The notes under the pieces are model-generated. The model was not told where the DNA came from, did no database searches, and worked only from the letters and a program-made list of their open reading frames with translations. A stretch of 64,000 bases of DNA. Origin: Streptomyces cinerochromogenes. GTDB taxonomy: Bacteria > Actinomycetota > Actinomycetes > Streptomycetales > Streptomycetaceae. The translations under genes were made by a program, and so were the position numbers. Shown here in pieces: positions 25,651 through 36,900 of this stretch. Positions within the stretch are counted from its first letter, which is position 1. The number at the start of each line of letters is the position of its first letter. The stretch spans positions 1-64,000 of the forward strand of contig NZ_BMRM01000001.1 in NCBI RefSeq assembly GCF_014648635.1, given 5' to 3'.

Positions 25651-26898
25651 TCAGCGAACCTCCTCGCCGGCCGGCTCCGCGCCCAGCGCGACGGGCAGAC
25701 CGCTGTAGCCCTGGATGAAGTTGGAGTAGAGGCGCTGCGGGGGGCCGAGCAGCGCGATGTCGGCGACCATGGCGCGCAGCGCCTCCACCATGGCGTTCAC
25801 ATGGACCCGGCCCAGGAAGGCGCCGAGGCAGAAGTGCGGGCCGTGGCCGAAGACGACGTGCTTGTTGGGGCTGCGGCCGACGTCGAAGGTGTACGGGTCG
25901 GTGAAGACGTCCTCGTCGAAGTTGGCGGAGGCGTTCCACAGGGTGACCACGTCCCCGGCCCTGATGACCTGGTCGCCGAGGGGTACGTCGACCAGGGCGC
26001 GGCGCCCGAAGTGCATGGCGGGCGTCGTCCAGCGCAGGATCTCCTCGGTGGCCGACTCGGAGGTGACCTCGCCGCTCTTCAGGCGGCGCCACTGCTCCGG
26101 GTTCCCGGCCAGGGCGATGAGGCCGCCGATGATGGACATCCGGGTCGACTCGTCGCCGCCGAGGATGAGGCTGTAGCTGTTGAGGACGATCTCGTCGTCG
26201 CTCAGCGGCTTGCCGTCGACGGTGGCGGTGGCGAGCGTGCTGAGGACGTCGTCGCCCGGGTCCGCCCGGCGTTCGGCGGCGAGCTGGGAGATGTAGAGCA
26301 GGATCTCGTTGCGCGCCATGAGCGACTCGAACTCGCTCTCGTCGGAGCTGTGCCGCGACAGCGTCCGGGTGTTCCACTCGACGAGCTGCGGGCGGTCGGC
26401 GGCCGGGATGTCGAGGAGGTCGCCCATGGTGTGCATCGGGATGTGGTCGACCACGTCGGTGACGAAGTCGACCCGGTCCGACGCCACGGCCGCGCCGAGC
26501 AGTTGCCGCGTGTGCCGGTGGACGCCGTCCACGACGGGGGCGAGGACGCGCGGGGAGAACGACTTCAGCATCAGGTTGCGGATCTCGCGGTGGCGCACCC
26601 CGTCGGTGACGGCGAGCATCTTGCCGGCGGCCGAGTCGTGGCCGCGCAGCAGCGTGGTGAGCACGGTGCCCTTCTCGGAGGTGAACCGCTTGTTGTCCCG
26701 GTAGACGGCGACCGCGTCCTCGTACCGGGAGATCACCCAGAAGCCGGGGGTGCCGGGGCCCGGGGGGTGCCAGTGCACGGGGCTCTCGGTGCGGAACCTG
26801 CGCCACATGGCGTGCTGGTCGACGTCGAGGAAGGTCTGGGGATCGGTGAGGTCGAGCGCGGCGGGCTCCGGCGCCGCCGCGCGTTCGGTGACAGGCAT
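25651..26898 (-). CDS. Cytochrome P450
   Basis: 415 aa from the ATG at 26898 (AAAGGA nine bases upstream). Haem loop VFGHGPHFCLGAFLGR with the Cys ligand near residue 360; ExxR helix EEILRW; I-helix LILGGDESTRMS, in which Gly and Glu replace the usual AGxxT residues. Related P450s with modified I-helices act on amino acids tethered to NRPS carrier proteins. Soluble, no membrane anchor. It is translated with the SyrP-like hydroxylase and lies in the main NRPS operon. Substrate could be the residue loaded on the A-T-TE protein or a residue on the main NRPS; sequence alone does not decide. Confidence 0.9.
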   Translation of the reverse strand: MPVTERAAAPEPAALDLTDPQTFLDVDQHAMWRRFRTESPVHWHPPGPGTPGFWVISRYEDAVAVYRDNKRFTSEKGTVLTTLLRGHDSAAGKMLAVTDGVRHREIRNLMLKSFSPRVLAPVVDGVHRHTRQLLGAAVASDRVDFVTDVVDHIPMHTMGDLLDIPAADRPQLVEWNTRTLSRHSSDESEFESLMARNEILLYISQLAAERRADPGDDVLSTLATATVDGKPLSDDEIVLNSYSLILGGDESTRMSIIGGLIALAGNPEQWRRLKSGEVTSESATEEILRWTTPAMHFGRRALVDVPLGDQVIRAGDVVTLWNASANFDEDVFTDPYTFDVGRSPNKHVVFGHGPHFCLGAFLGRVHVNAMVEALRAMVADIALLGPPQRLYSNFIQGYSGLPVALGAEPAGEEVR

Positions 26899-26915
26899 GG
26901 TGGAGGGTCCTTTGC

Positions 26916-27791
26916 TCAGGGCTTGCTGAATCGGCGCAGGCTGACGGTGACGCAGACGGCGAACAGCGTGCCGAGCGTCACGGCGACCACGGCCAGCGGG
27001 TGCTCGCCGACGTAGCCGGGCCCGGTGGTGGCGGGGTTGCCCCACAGGTCGCGGCAGGCGGCGATGACGGCGCTGACCGGGTTCCACTCGGCGATCGGGC
27101 GGACCGCGCCGGGCATGGACTGCGGGGAGAGGAAGGCGCTGGACAGGAAGGGCAGCACGATGACGATGAACGGGGCGACGACGCTGATCGTCTCGATGCT
27201 GCGCAGGGTGGTGGCGAGCAGCACACCGAGCCACAGCATCACGTAGGTGAAGGCGGCGATCAGGGCGAACCCGCCGAGCGTGGGCAGCAGGCCGGTGTGC
27301 GAGCGCCAGCCGAGGAGCAGACCGGCTCCCGTGGTGACGACGAGCGCGGCCAGGGCGGTGAGCAGGTCCGCGGCGGTGTGTCCGAGGGGCACGGCGGACC
27401 GGCTGATCGGCAGGGACCGGAACCGGTCCACGATGCCGCCCTGCAGGTCCATCGCCATGGACACGGCCGTCGGCCCCACACAGGCCAGTCCCACCTGGAC
27501 GGCGCCGCCGGCGAAGACGTACTCGACGTAACTGCCGCCCGCGGGCAGGGTGATGGCGTCCCGGAACAGATAGCCGAGCAGCACCATCGACACCAGCGGG
27601 TTGAGGACGACGCCGATGGCGCGGCCGGGGCCGCGGCGCAGCCGCCGCAGCCTGCGCCCCAGGACGGCCAGCACCTCGGTGGTGAAGGTCCTCAGGCCCG
27701 GCCGGGCCCCGCCGACGGGGGATGTCGGGGCGGGGGCCCGGCCGGGGGTCGGCGCCGCGGGGGACGGCGCCGGGGGGAGGGTGGTCGTCAT
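26916..27791 (-). CDS. ABC-2 type permease (DrrB-like)
   Basis: 291 aa. A Pro/Ala-rich cytoplasmic N-terminus of about 45 residues is followed by six hydrophobic segments (for example IGVVLNPLVSMVLLGYLF, LLTALAALVVTTGAGLLLGW, FIVIVLPFLSSAFL, VVAVTLGTLFAVCVTVSL). The EWNPVSAVIAACRDLWGN stretch is typical of DrrB permeases. No ATPase gene adjoins it. The only DrrA-like ATPase in the window is at 54058, which also lacks a permease, so the two probably form one exporter. It lies between the NRPS and P450 genes in the same operon. Confidence 0.88.
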   Translation of the reverse strand: MTTTLPPAPSPAAPTPGRAPAPTSPVGGARPGLRTFTTEVLAVLGRRLRRLRRGPGRAIGVVLNPLVSMVLLGYLFRDAITLPAGGSYVEYVFAGGAVQVGLACVGPTAVSMAMDLQGGIVDRFRSLPISRSAVPLGHTAADLLTALAALVVTTGAGLLLGWRSHTGLLPTLGGFALIAAFTYVMLWLGVLLATTLRSIETISVVAPFIVIVLPFLSSAFLSPQSMPGAVRPIAEWNPVSAVIAACRDLWGNPATTGPGYVGEHPLAVVAVTLGTLFAVCVTVSLRRFSKP

Positions 27792-27966
27792 GCCGGACTC
27801 CGATCGTCCTGGGTGGTCGGCGGTGCCGTGCGCCGTGTGCCGCTCCGCGCGGCGCCGGGGTCCGACGCCGCGAGGGCGCCCTTCCGGCCGGCCCGGCGGG
27901 CGGCGGCCCACACCCGGCGCCGCCGGGCGGCGGCCGCGCGGGTCGCCGCCCGGGAGGCCGCCGCCC

Positions 27967-30900
27967 TCACCGGTCGCTCCCGTCCGACGCGGCGTGCAGC
28001 CGGTCGAGTTCGGCGGCGACGGCACGGCCGATCCGGTCCAGGTTCGGGCCGGTGAGCATGTCGTCGTGCCCGCAGTCGACGTGGTGGACGGTGACCGGGC
28101 CCCGGGCGTGGGGCTCCCACAGCCGGTCCTTGTCCGTGACGTCGCCCCAGGGCGAGCGGTCGGCGAGGAAGAGCTGCATCGCACCGTCGTACCGGCCGGG
28201 TCGGTAGCGGGTGTTGAGGACCTGGTGGCGGGCCATCAGGTCCACCATGCGGCTCATCCGCTCCTCCCCCAGCCTGGCGAGCGGGCTGTTGTCGCGCCGC
28301 AGCACGTCCACCAGGTCGGCGGGGGTGAGGTCGCGGCCCGCGAACTCGGCGGGGTCGTGTCCGATGCCCTCCAGGAGCCAGGTGAGGGAGCCCTGGACGT
28401 CCCGCTCGTCGACGACGTCGGTACGGGGGTAGGCGTCGAGGTTGGCGAGCAGTCCCACCTCCTGGCCGGCCGCCCTGAGCTGCACGGCGATCTCGTAGGC
28501 GAGCAGGCCGCCGTAGGACCAGCCGAACAGGTGGTAGGGCCCTTCGGGGCGGACCCGCCGGATCAGTTCGACGTACGCGGCGGCGTTGTCCTCGATGCTG
28601 TCCGGCAGCGGTGCGCCGGCGACGACCGCCGGGGACTGGAGGCCGTACAGGGGGTGCTCCGCCCCGATGTACCGGGCCAGCGGCAGGTAGGACAGCGCGA
28701 GTCCGACACCGGAGTGCACGCAGAAGACGGGCGGGCGCTCGCCGGTGGGCCGGATCGTGAGCAGCGGCGCGAAGGTGTCGGCGTCCTCCTGCTCGTCGGT
28801 CTCCGCGATCGCCTCGGCGACGGCCCGTACGGTGGTGCGCATCGCGGGTGCCGGCGCCTCGGGAGCAGGCGCCTCGGGGGCGGGCTGCGGTGCAGGTTCC
28901 GGGTGCAGTCCCGCCGCGAGGGCCGCGACGTTCTGGTGCCGGAAGACGTCCGCGATGGTGATCTCGATGCCCTCCTTGCGGGCCCGCGCCACCAGTCGCA
29001 GCGACTTCATGCTGTCCATCGACCGGGTCTCGAAGAAGTTCTCCGCCGCGCCCACGGACTCGGCCCCGACCACCTCGGCCACGATCGCGCACAACCGCGC
29101 CACGACCGGATCGGCGTCGGCGTCCGCGGCGGTGTCCGGTGACGGAACGGCCGGCTCCGCGGGGAGGGCCGCGTCGCGGGTCACCTTCCGGCCGGTCCGC
29201 CACATGCGCGCCCCGGCCCCGCCCCAGGGGTCGGCCACGAACCGCTCGGCGGTGGCCGCGGCCCGGCCCGCGTAGGCCCGGGCGACGGCCGCGCCGGCGA
29301 GGTACAGCTCGCCCTCGGCGGCCGGGCGCAGCGCCTCGTCCAGGACGTAGCCGTGGGCGGGCCACCGGGCGGCGTCGGCCGGGACGGTGTCCGGTGCGGA
29401 CCACGCGGCGGGCGGGCGCTCCCGGGTGGCGACGCCGGTGCCGGCGAGCAGCGCCCCGAACAGGCCCGCCTCGCCCGGCCGTCCGTCGTCCAGGGCGGCC
29501 GCGACGTGGGCGGCGGCCGTGCGGTGCTCCACGACGGTGCCCGTGGCGCCGCCGCGGATCACGTACGCGGCCTGTGCGGGCCGGGCCGTGGCCGGCCCGG
29601 GCCGGGGGTCCGGCACCGCGGCCCCGGTGCGCAGCCCCGCGACGTCGAGGACGAGCACCGGCACCCCGGTCGTCCGCAGGCGTCCGGCCAGGCCGGCGGT
29701 GGTCAGGACGCACACCGGGTCGACGTCGGCGAACAGGGCGCGGACCGCGTCGGCCGGTTCGTCCGCGGCCAGCGGCACGTAGGCCGCGCCCGCCTTGAGG
29801 ACGGCGAGGGCCGCGAGGGCCTGGTCGGCGGCGCGCGGCACGGCGAGTGCCACGGTCCGCTCGGGGCCGGCGCCGGCCGCGACGAGGGTGTGCGCGAGGT
29901 CGTCGGCGTACCGGTCGAGTTCCGTGTACGACAGCGCCTGCGGTCCGCTGCCGGTGGCGACGGCGTCGGGGGCCTCGGCGACCCGCGCGGCGAACAGGTC
30001 GAGCAGGGTCGTCCCGGGCAGCTGCCGCACGATGCCGGCGAAGGCGTCGCCGCCGTCCCCGTCGTCCCCGTCGTCTCCGTCGTCCGGGCCGTCGTCGGAC
30101 CGCTCCGGGGCCGTGGGCGCGTCCGCTCCCGCGATCTCCAGGTCCCCGATCCGTACGTCCGGATCGGCCACCGCGTTCCGCAGCACCTGCGTGAACTGCG
30201 CCGCGAGGCCCTCGGCCGTCTCCCGGGTGAACAGGTCCTCGCTGAAGGTCAGCAGGCCCTGCATGCCGTCCGTGTCGTACGCCGGCACCAGTTCGACGAC
30301 GAGGTCCAGCTTGGCCTGCCGGGACGGGACGTACTCGGGGCGGGCGGTCAGGCCGGGCAGGCCGAGGTCGCGTACGCCGTCGTACTGGACGGTGAGCGAC
30401 ACCTGGAACAGCGGGTGCCGGTTCAGTGCCCGGGCGGGCCGCAGCGCGTCCACCACCTGGTCGAACGGCACGTCCTGGTGGGAGAAGGCGGCGAGGTCGG
30501 TCTCCCGGAGCCGGTCGAGCAGTTCGCGGAAGGTCGGGTCGCCGCCGGTGTCGCCGCGCAGCACCAGGGTGTTGAGGAACATGCCGACGACGTCCGCGAG
30601 CGCGTCGTCCGTGCGGCCGGCGACCGAGACGCCCACCGGGATGTCGGTGCCCGCGCCGCGCCGGGTCAGCAGCGTCGACAGGGCCGCCTGGAAGACGATG
30701 AACTCGGTGGTGCCGGTGGAGCGGGCCAGTTCGCCGACGGCCGAGCACAGTGCGGCGTCCACGTCGAACAGGACCACGTCGCCGGTCCGGGTGCCCCGCT
30801 CGGGGCGGGGGAAGTCGGCGGGCAGCGGGGTCTCCTCGGGCAGGCCCGCGAGTGCGTCGCGCCAGAAGTCGAGCTGCTCGGCGGCGAGGCTGTCCGGGTC

Positions 30901-33900
30901 GTCGTCGCTGCCGAGCAGCTCGCGCTGCCAGACGGCGAAGTCGGCGTACTGGACGGGCAGCGGTTCGAAGCGAGGGGCGCGGCCCTTGCACCGGGCCCGG
31001 TAGGCGGCGGCGAAGTCGCCGAGGAACGGGCCCATCGACCAGCCGTCGAAGGCGATGTGGTGGATCACGAACAGCAGCACGCACTCGCCCGGTCCCACCG
31101 GGAAGAGGCGGACGCGCAGCGGTGTCTCCTCGGTGAGGTCGAAGCCGCGGTCGGCCTCGGCGGCCACCGCCGCCCGCACCTCGCCGGCCGGGACCGACAC
31201 CACCTTCAGCGCGGGCGCGCCCGCGGCGGTGTCCAGGACGCGCAGCGACGGCACCCCGTCGGTGTCCGGGATGACGGTGCGCAGCACCTCGTGCCGTTCG
31301 GCGAGGTCGCGCAGTGCCGCCTGGAGGGCGTCCGCGTCGAGCCGCCCGGTGAGCCGGAAGGCGAGCACCGAGTTGAAGGAGCCGTCGGCGCTGCCCTCGC
31401 GGCGGTTGAGGAACCACTGGCGCTGCTGGGTGAAGGACAGTGGCCGCTCGGCCCCGGCCGGCGCGGGCGCCAGTGCGGGGCGTGCCCGGTCGGCCTGTGC
31501 CACGCGGGCGGCGAGCGCCGCGACGGTGCGGGCCTCGAAGAGGGCGCGGATGGGGAGTTCGGCGCCGAGGACGCTGCGCACCCGGCTGACCAGGCGGGTC
31601 GCGAGCAGCGAGTGCCCGCCGATCTCGAAGAAGTCGTCGTCGGCGTGGACCCGTTCGCGGCCGAGGATGTCGGCGAACAGGCCGCACAGGATCTCCTCGA
31701 CGGGGGTGCGCGGGGCGCGTCCCCGTGCGCCGGCGCCCAGCTCGGGGTCGGGCAGGGCGGCGCGGTCCAGCTTTCCGTTCGTGGTCAGCGGGAGCGCGTC
31801 CAGGGCGACGACGGCGGACGGCACCATGTAGTCGGGCAGTTCCTGTACGAGGCGGTCGCGCAGCACCGTGGTGTCCGCCCCGGCGGCCGCTCCGGCGGCG
31901 ACCACGTACGCGACCAGGCGCCGCTCGCCCACCTCGTCCTCGCGCATCACGACGGCCGCCTGCTCGACGCCGGGCATGGCCGTCAGGGCCGTGGAGATCT
32001 CCCCGAGTTCGATGCGGATGCCGCGCAGCTGCACCTGGTCGTCGGTGCGGTCCAGGTAGTCGAGTTCGCCGTCGGGCAGCCAGCGCACCAGGTCGCCGGT
32101 GCGGTACATGCGGCTGCCGGCCGGCCCGTAGGGGTCGGGTACGAACCGCAGGGCGGTCAGATCGGGCCGGCCGAGGTAGCCGCGGGCCAGGCCGCCTCCG
32201 ACGTACAGCTCGCCGGCGGATCCGGCGGGCACCGGGCGCAGCGCCCGGTCCAGGACGTACACGCGGTGGGCGGCGGTCGGGCGGCCGATCGGCGGGCGGC
32301 CGCGGCCGGGCACGAGCGGTCCGCTGACGGTGCAGCCCACGACGGCCTCGGTGGGCCCGTACCCGTTGAACATCCGCACCGAGCCCGCCCAGCGGTCGAC
32401 CACCTCTGCGGGTACGGCCTCGCCGGTGACCACCATGCGCAGGTCCGCGGGGAGCGTGCTGCCCTCGGGCAGCGCGCCGACGACGACGGGCGGCAGCGCG
32501 GCCAGGTTGATCCGCTGGTCGTTGATCAAGTCGACCAGCGGCCGTCCCGGGGTGCGGTGCTCCTCGTCGGCGATGACGAGGGTGCCGCCGTTGAGCAGGG
32601 CCAGCATGATGCCGAAGACGGAGGCGTCGAAGCTGAAGGACGCGAACTGCAGGACGCGTACGTCCTGATCGAGTGCGAACCGCTCGGTGAGGCTGTCGAC
32701 CATCGCCATCAGCCCGGTGTGCGGCACGGTCACCCCCTTGGGGCGGCCGGTGGACCCGGAGGTGTAGATCATGTACGCGGTGTGCAGGGGGTCGAGCGCC
32801 TCGTGCCGGTCCCCGGCGCCGGTCAGGTCGGTGCCGGCCAGGTCCGCCAGCTCCGCCGCGGTCCCGGGCGAGTCCAGGAGCAGGGGGGTGTCGGTGAGGC
32901 CCGGCAGCTCGGGCAGTCCCGCAGGGCGGGCCGCGGTCGCGGTGTCGGTGAGCAGGACGGCGGGCTGCGCGTCCGCCAGGAGGTAGCCGATGCGGTCGGC
33001 CGGGTAGTCGACGTCGACGGGCAGGAACACGGCGCCCGCCTTCAGCGCGGCCAGGGCCGCCACCACCAGCTGCGGGGAGCGCGGCAGCAGGACGGCGACC
33101 GGCTGTTCGGCGCGTACTCCCCGGGAGACGAGGAGCCGGGCGAGCCGGTTGGCGCGGGTGTTCAGCTCGCTGTAGGTGAGGACGTCGGCGCCGAGGGAGA
33201 CGGCGGGCTTGTCCGGGAAGCGGGCGGCCCACCGCTCGAAGGCGTCGGTGGCGAGGGCCGCGGGTTCGGGCCTGGCGGCGTCGACGCCCGCCCAGGTGCG
33301 GGTGAGCCGGTGGCGTTCGGAGTCGTCGAGGGTGTCGACGCGGCCGAACGGGACGCCGGGGTCGGCGGCGAGCCGCTCCAGGAAGCGCAGGAAGCGCTGG
33401 ACGAAGCCGTCCGTCCGCTCCTCGGTGAACACGTCGGGCCGGTACTGGGCCTCGACCCGCAGCTGCCCGTCCGCGCCGGGGAAGACGCCGATGGCCAGGG
33501 GGTACTCGGCGACGACCCGGGCGGTCCAGCCGAGCATGGTCAGCTGGGGGATGTGCTCGCCGATGCGGTCGAGGGCGCCCGTCGGGTAGTTGTGGAAGCT
33601 GACGACGGTGTCGAACAGCTCGCCGGTGCCGGCGCAACTCTGGACCTCGGCCAGGCCCAGGTGGTGGTGGGGTTCGAGGCCGAGCTGGCGGTCCTGGAGG
33701 TCGGCGAGCACCGCCTCGAAGGGCCGCGCGGCGTCCAGCCGGGCCCGGACCGGGAGGGTGTGCAGGAACGCGCCCACCATCCGTTCCACTTCCGGCAGTT
33801 CGGCCGGGCGGCCGGAGACGACGGCGCCGAAGGTGACGTCGTCGCGTCCGGTGAGGGCGCCGAGGACGGCCGCCCAGGCGCCCTGCATCACGGTGTTCAG

Positions 33901-36900
33901 GGTGAGGCCGCGGCGGTGCGCCCAGCGGGTGAGCGCGTCCGTGACCCGGTCCGGGATGCCGGCGACGAGGGTCCTGGGCAGCACGGAGACGCGGTCGCGG
34001 TCGGCGGGGCCCAGCCGGGTGGCGCCGTCCACGCCGGCGAGTTCGGCCCGCCAGGCCGCGCGGGCCGCCTCCTTGTCCTGCGCCGCCGACCACTCCAGGT
34101 AGCGCCGGGCGGGGGCGACGCGGGCGAGGGCGCCGGTGTCGGCGCCGTTGGCCCACAGGGTGACGAGTTCCTCGGCGAGCACGGCGGACAGGGACCAGCC
34201 GTCGACCAGCATGTGGTGCGTGGTCCACACGACGCGGTGCCGGTCGTCGGCGATCCGGTAGACGGTGAACCGGGTCAGCGGGCCGCGGGTGACGTCGAAG
34301 CGGTGCAGCCACTCCTCGTCGGTGCGGCGGGCGGCCTCGGCGTCCACCTCGGCCGCGTCGACGTGGGTCAGGTCGACCTCGGTCCAGGGCAGGGCGACGC
34401 GGTCGGGGATCAGCTGGACCGGGTCGCCGGTGTCGCGCTCGCGGAAGCAGGCGCGCAGGCCCGGGTTGCGTGCGAGGAGTGCCTCGGCGGCGGCGCGCAG
34501 GGCGGTGCGGTCGAGGGGGCCGCCGATGTCCATGACGACCTGGAGGGTGTACGCGTCCATGCCCTGCCGGTCGAACTCGGCCTGGAAGAGCAGTCCGCGC
34601 TGGAGCGGGGAGAGCGGCAGGATGTCGGTGACACCGCGCAGCTCGGCCTCGTAGGCGTCGATCTCCCGCTGTTCGACGTGGACGAGCGGGAACTCGGCCG
34701 GGATGCGGCCGGTGGCGCCCGGCCGTTCCGCGTGCGCGGCGAGGGTCCGCAGGGCGCGGAACCAGGTCTCCGCCAGGTCCCGTACGTCGGCCTCGTCGAG
34801 CAGGGCGGAGGCCCAGGTCCAGTCGGCCACCAGGACGGGGCCCTGGGGGCGGTCCTCGGTGACGGCGACGACCTCGACGGGCTGGCGCAGCGGGGTGCCG
34901 GGGGCCGCGGTCTGTCCGGCGCCGCCCGCCACCATGGACCAGTCGCCGCCGCTCGCGGTGAACCGGCCCAGGTAGTTGAAGGCGAGCTGGGGTACGGGGG
35001 TGCGGGCGAGGACGGCCGCGGTCTGCGGGTTGAGGTGGCGCAGCAGGCCGTGGCCGATGCCGTGGTCGGGCAGGGCGCGCAGGGTGGCCTTGGTCCGCTT
35101 CAGGGCGGCGCCGAGGGACGGGCCGGCCTGCCACACGTCGTCCCAGTCGAGCCGGCCGACGTCGAGGCCGACGGGGTAGACGCTGGTGAACCAGCCGACC
35201 GTGCGCGACAGGTCCAGGTCCCCGGCGATCTGCTCGCGGCCGTGTCCCTCCAGTTCGACCAGGGCGCGGGTGACGGGGGAGCCGCCGCGGCGGGCGCGGT
35301 CGGCGAGGGCGAGGGCGAGGCCGGTGAGCAGGACCTCGTTGATCTCGGCGTGGAAGGCGGCGGGCACCGTGGTGAGCAGGGCCGCCGTGTCCTCGGCGGG
35401 CAGTTCGACGCGCAGGGTGCCGGCGCTGCCGTGCACGTCGCGGGCGGGATCCAGCGGCTGCTCGGCGAGCGTGACGGACTCGCCGGCCGGCTGCTCGGTC
35501 CACAGCGGCAGTTCCGCCACCCGGTCCGCGGTGCGCGCCTCCTCGGACAGGGTCTTCGCCCAGCGCCGGTAGGAGGTCGGTACGGCGTCCAGCCGCGGCT
35601 CGGTGCCGGCGGCGACGGCCTCCCAGGCCGCGCGGAGGTCGGGCAGCAGGATCCGCCAGGAGACGCCGTCGACGGCGAGGTGGTGGATGACGAGGAGGAG
35701 CGTGCCGGGGGCGTCGGTGTCCTCGTCCCTCAGCAGCACGGCCTGGGCCACGAGGCCGTCCTGGGGGCGCAGCCGGGCACGGGCCGCGGCCAGTTCCCCG
35801 GCGAGGCGGGCCCGGCGGTCGCCGTCGGCCGGGAGGGTGGCGGTGCGCAGCACGTCGGCGGCGGCGACGCCGCCTCGGGGCTGCGTGCTCAGGGACCACA
35901 GTCCCGGCACCGGGGTGGCAAGGCGCAGGCGCAGGGTGTCGTGGCGGTCGAGGACGGCCTGGAGGGCGCGCTCCAGCCGGGGGGCGTCCACCTCGGCGGG
36001 CACGGTGACGGTGGCGTACTGCGCGAACTCCTGCGTCTCCTCCGGAAGACGCGCGAGCAGTTCGCGGAGCTGGTCGGCCACCGGGAGGAGTCCGACCTCG
36101 CCGACGCCGTCCTCCTCGGCGGCGGGTGCCGTCCGCTCCGCGCGGCCGGCCGCGGCGGCGATGGCCGCGGGGGTGCGGTGCCGGAACACGTCGCGGGCGG
36201 TGACGACCAGGCCTTCCCCGCGGGCCCGGCTGACCACCTGGAGGGAGCTGATGCTGTCGCCGCCGAGCGCGAAGAAGCTGTCCTCGGGGCCGACCTCCGG
36301 CAGGCCGAGGACCTCGGCGAGGACGGTGCACAGGATCCGCTCCTCGTCGGTGCGGGCGGCGCGGCCCCGCGTGGGGGCGCCGAAGTCGGGGGCGGGCAGG
36401 GTCTTGCGGTCGACCTTGCCGTGCGCGGTCAGCGGCAGTTCGTCCAGCGCGACGAGGGCGGTCGGCACCAGGGCGCCGGGCAGCCGCTCGGCCAGCAGGG
36501 CGCGGGCGGCGGCGGTGTCCGGGCGGGCGCCGTCGCCGACGACGTAGCCGACGAGCCGTTTCTGTCCGGCCGGGTCGGTGACGGCGGCGGCCACCGCGTC
36601 GGCGATGCCGGGCAGGGCGCGCAGGGCCGTCTCGACCTCGCCGAGTTCGATGCGCTGGCCGCGGATCTTCACCTGGTGGTCGACGCGCCCGACGAAGGCG
36701 AGCTGTCCGTCGGGCCGGAGCACGACGTGGTCGCCGGTGCGGTACATGCGGGAGCCGTCGGCGGCGAACGGGTCGGGCAGGAACGTGGTGGCGGTGCGGC
36801 GCGGGTCGGCGAGGTAGCCGCGGCCGACGCCCCGGCCGGCGATGAACAGTTCGCCCTGGACACCGCGGGGCACCGGCCGCAGGTCGGCGCCGAGGACGTA

